This document shows, piece by piece, positions 62,852-64,000 of a stretch of 64,000 nucleotides of DNA. Source of the DNA: Aquabacterium humicola (lineage in GTDB: Bacteria; Pseudomonadota; Gammaproteobacteria; Burkholderiales; Burkholderiaceae_C); assembly GCF_030167915.1 (NCBI RefSeq), contig NZ_JARGNB010000008.1:1-64000 (forward strand), read 5' to 3'. The notes under the pieces are model-generated. The model ran no database searches and was not told the DNA's origin. It worked only from the letters and a program-made list of their open reading frames with translations. Positions within the stretch are counted from its first letter, which is position 1; every line of letters begins with the position of its first letter. The position numbers and the translations under genes are program-made.

Positions 62852-63963
62852 TGCCGCCTGCGCCGCGCGCCGCCGCCCGGCCGCTGGCCGGCCTGTGGAT
62901 CGCGCTGGTCGTCTACGCCACGCTGTTTCCCTTCGAGGGCTGGCGCTTCCCGCCGGGCGCGTCGCTCGGCGACCTGCTGACGCTGCATTGGCCGCGCTGG
63001 TGGGGCGGCTTCGACGTCGTCGCCAACGGCTTGGGCTACCTGCCGATCGGGCTGCTGCTGGCGCTGGCGTCGCTGCGCGACGGGCGCGGCCGTGCGGCGG
63101 CGTTCGCGTTCGGTGCCGGTGCCGGCATGCTGCTGTCCTACGGTCTCGAAGTGACGCAGCAGCTGCTGCCGCAGCGCGTGCCGTCGCTGATGGACTGGGT
63201 GCTCAACAGCGCAGGGGCCGCCTTCGGCGCGCTGCTGGCGCAGGCGATGTTCGCCGCGGGGCTGCCGACGCGCTGGCAACGCCTGCACAACCGCTGGCTC
63301 GGCGATCGCGGCAGCAGCGCCGCGGTGCTCCTGATGTTGTGGCCGGTGGCGCTGCTGTTCCCGACGCCGATGCCGCTGGGGCTGGGCCAGGTGGGCGGGC
63401 TGCTGCAGGAATGGGCCCTGGCCGCGGTGAAGGACGTGGCGTGGGCCGAAGCGGCGCTGGCCTGGCTGGAGTCGCCGAGCAGCGCGGCGCGGCCGCTGTC
63501 GCGCTTTGCCGAAGGGCTGACCACGGTGCTCGGCCTGCTGGCGCCGTGCCTGGTGGCCTACACCGTGGCGCCGTCGCAATGGCGGCGCATCGGCCTGGCC
63601 GTGGGGGCACCGCTGGTGGCGCTGGCGGCGACGACCTTGTCGACCGCGCTGAACTTCGGCCCGGACCACGCCTTCGCCTGGTCGACCCCGGGTGCGCTGA
63701 CGGCGCTCGGCGTGGGCGCCGCCCTCGCGCTGGGCCTCAGCTGGATCAGCCCTCGGCTCGCGGCCGGACTGGCGCTGGTGGCGATGACCGGACTGGTGGT
63801 TTTGGTGCACCAGGCGCCGACCGACCCGTACTTCGCGCAGAGCCTGCAGGGCTGGGAGCAGGGCCGCTTCATCCGCTTCCACGGCCTCGCGCGCTGGGTG
63901 GGCTGGTTGTGGCCCTATGCCGCGATGGCCTGGCTGCTGGTGCGGCTCGGCCGCAGTGCCTGA
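62851..63963 (+). CDS. VanZ-like family membrane protein
   Basis: A 370-residue membrane protein with about nine helices. The N-terminal VanZ-like part (LVVYATLFPFEGW near residue 20, then ANGLGYLPIGLLLAL near 58 and VTQQLLPQRVPSLMDWVLNSAGAAFGALLAQ near 100) is followed by a C-terminal half found in betaproteobacterial members. Function unknown; VanZ itself confers low-level teicoplanin resistance. Its ATG overlaps the hemJ stop by one base, so it is the second gene of that unit. Confidence 0.82.
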   Translation: MPPAPRAAARPLAGLWIALVVYATLFPFEGWRFPPGASLGDLLTLHWPRWWGGFDVVANGLGYLPIGLLLALASLRDGRGRAAAFAFGAGAGMLLSYGLEVTQQLLPQRVPSLMDWVLNSAGAAFGALLAQAMFAAGLPTRWQRLHNRWLGDRGSSAAVLLMLWPVALLFPTPMPLGLGQVGGLLQEWALAAVKDVAWAEAALAWLESPSSAARPLSRFAEGLTTVLGLLAPCLVAYTVAPSQWRRIGLAVGAPLVALAATTLSTALNFGPDHAFAWSTPGALTALGVGAALALGLSWISPRLAAGLALVAMTGLVVLVHQAPTDPYFAQSLQGWEQGRFIRFHGLARWVGWLWPYAAMAWLLVRLGRSA

Positions 63964-64000
63964 GACGCCGACGCCGGGGGATTCTGGCTTCTGGTTAACC

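Overview
The window is very GC-rich, densely coded and biased to GC at third codon positions. Its gene content points to a Burkholderiales betaproteobacterium, probably near the Rubrivivax/Leptothrix/Piscinibacter group. Supporting genes are the DUF1840, DUF3999 and DUF2339 proteins, PutA without a DNA-binding domain, a beta-type minor-pilin operon, and hemB beside hemJ. The family-level placement is inference. No rRNA, tRNA, CRISPR or prophage was seen.

Left edge (1-1.2 kb): the first 127 bases look like the left end of an IS66-type insertion sequence. It cuts the 5' end off an MFS transporter gene. From 1.2 to 11 kb lie small housekeeping and accessory genes: a GNAT acetyltransferase, a PAS-receiver protein, a DUF72 protein, a secreted GH18 chitinase-like enzyme, DUF4142, Bax-inhibitor-1-like and ExoD-like membrane proteins, and a CaiB-type CoA-transferase coupled to an HMG-CoA-lyase-like enzyme. 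An IclR regulator is divergent from that pair across a compact two-palindrome, face-to-face promoter region.

12-29.9 kb: a membrane diguanylate cyclase/phosphodiesterase with a degenerate GGDEF site; a racemase-like CaiB protein coupled to a Nudix-metallo-beta-lactamase fusion; two lipoproteins; the bifunctional proline dehydrogenase PutA; an M20 peptidase; a three-gene molybdopterin-oxidoreductase/membrane-protein operon divergent from a TetR regulator; and a coupled pair of large membrane proteins (DUF2339-DUF3999).

29.9-40.6 kb: an aromatic-acid region. It holds pobA (4-hydroxybenzoate 3-hydroxylase) divergent from an AraC-type PobR, a branched-chain-type ABC transporter (livHMGF and its binding protein, separated by hemerythrin-like and LuxR genes), a MAPEG protein and a PcaF-like thiolase.

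40.8-47.3 kb: a translationally coupled HD-GYP / PAS-GGDEF-EAL pair for cyclic-di-GMP turnover, a cyclopropane-fatty-acid-synthase operon, and a PEBP / histidine-phosphatase pair. 47.4-53.8 kb is a complete type IV minor-pilin operon, transcribed leftward as pilE-fimT-pilV-pilW-pilX-pilY1. 54-64 kb holds a sterol-desaturase-like hydroxylase, ruvB and ruvA, a NarL-type two-component system, phoH-ybeY, hemB, a structured small-RNA candidate with a strong terminator, hemJ and a VanZ-like protein.

Three observations cut across the window. (1) At least eight genes have a -10-like hexamer ending 6-9 nt before the start codon, as expected for leaderless transcripts. (2) An intergenic hairpin family occurs at 21.7 kb and twice at 47.4 kb; its stem arms differ between loci but stay complementary around a near-constant 15-nt loop. 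(3) A roughly 115-nt RNA candidate between hemB and hemJ has a closing stem, two internal hairpins, a CCTCCC-bearing loop and a canonical intrinsic terminator.
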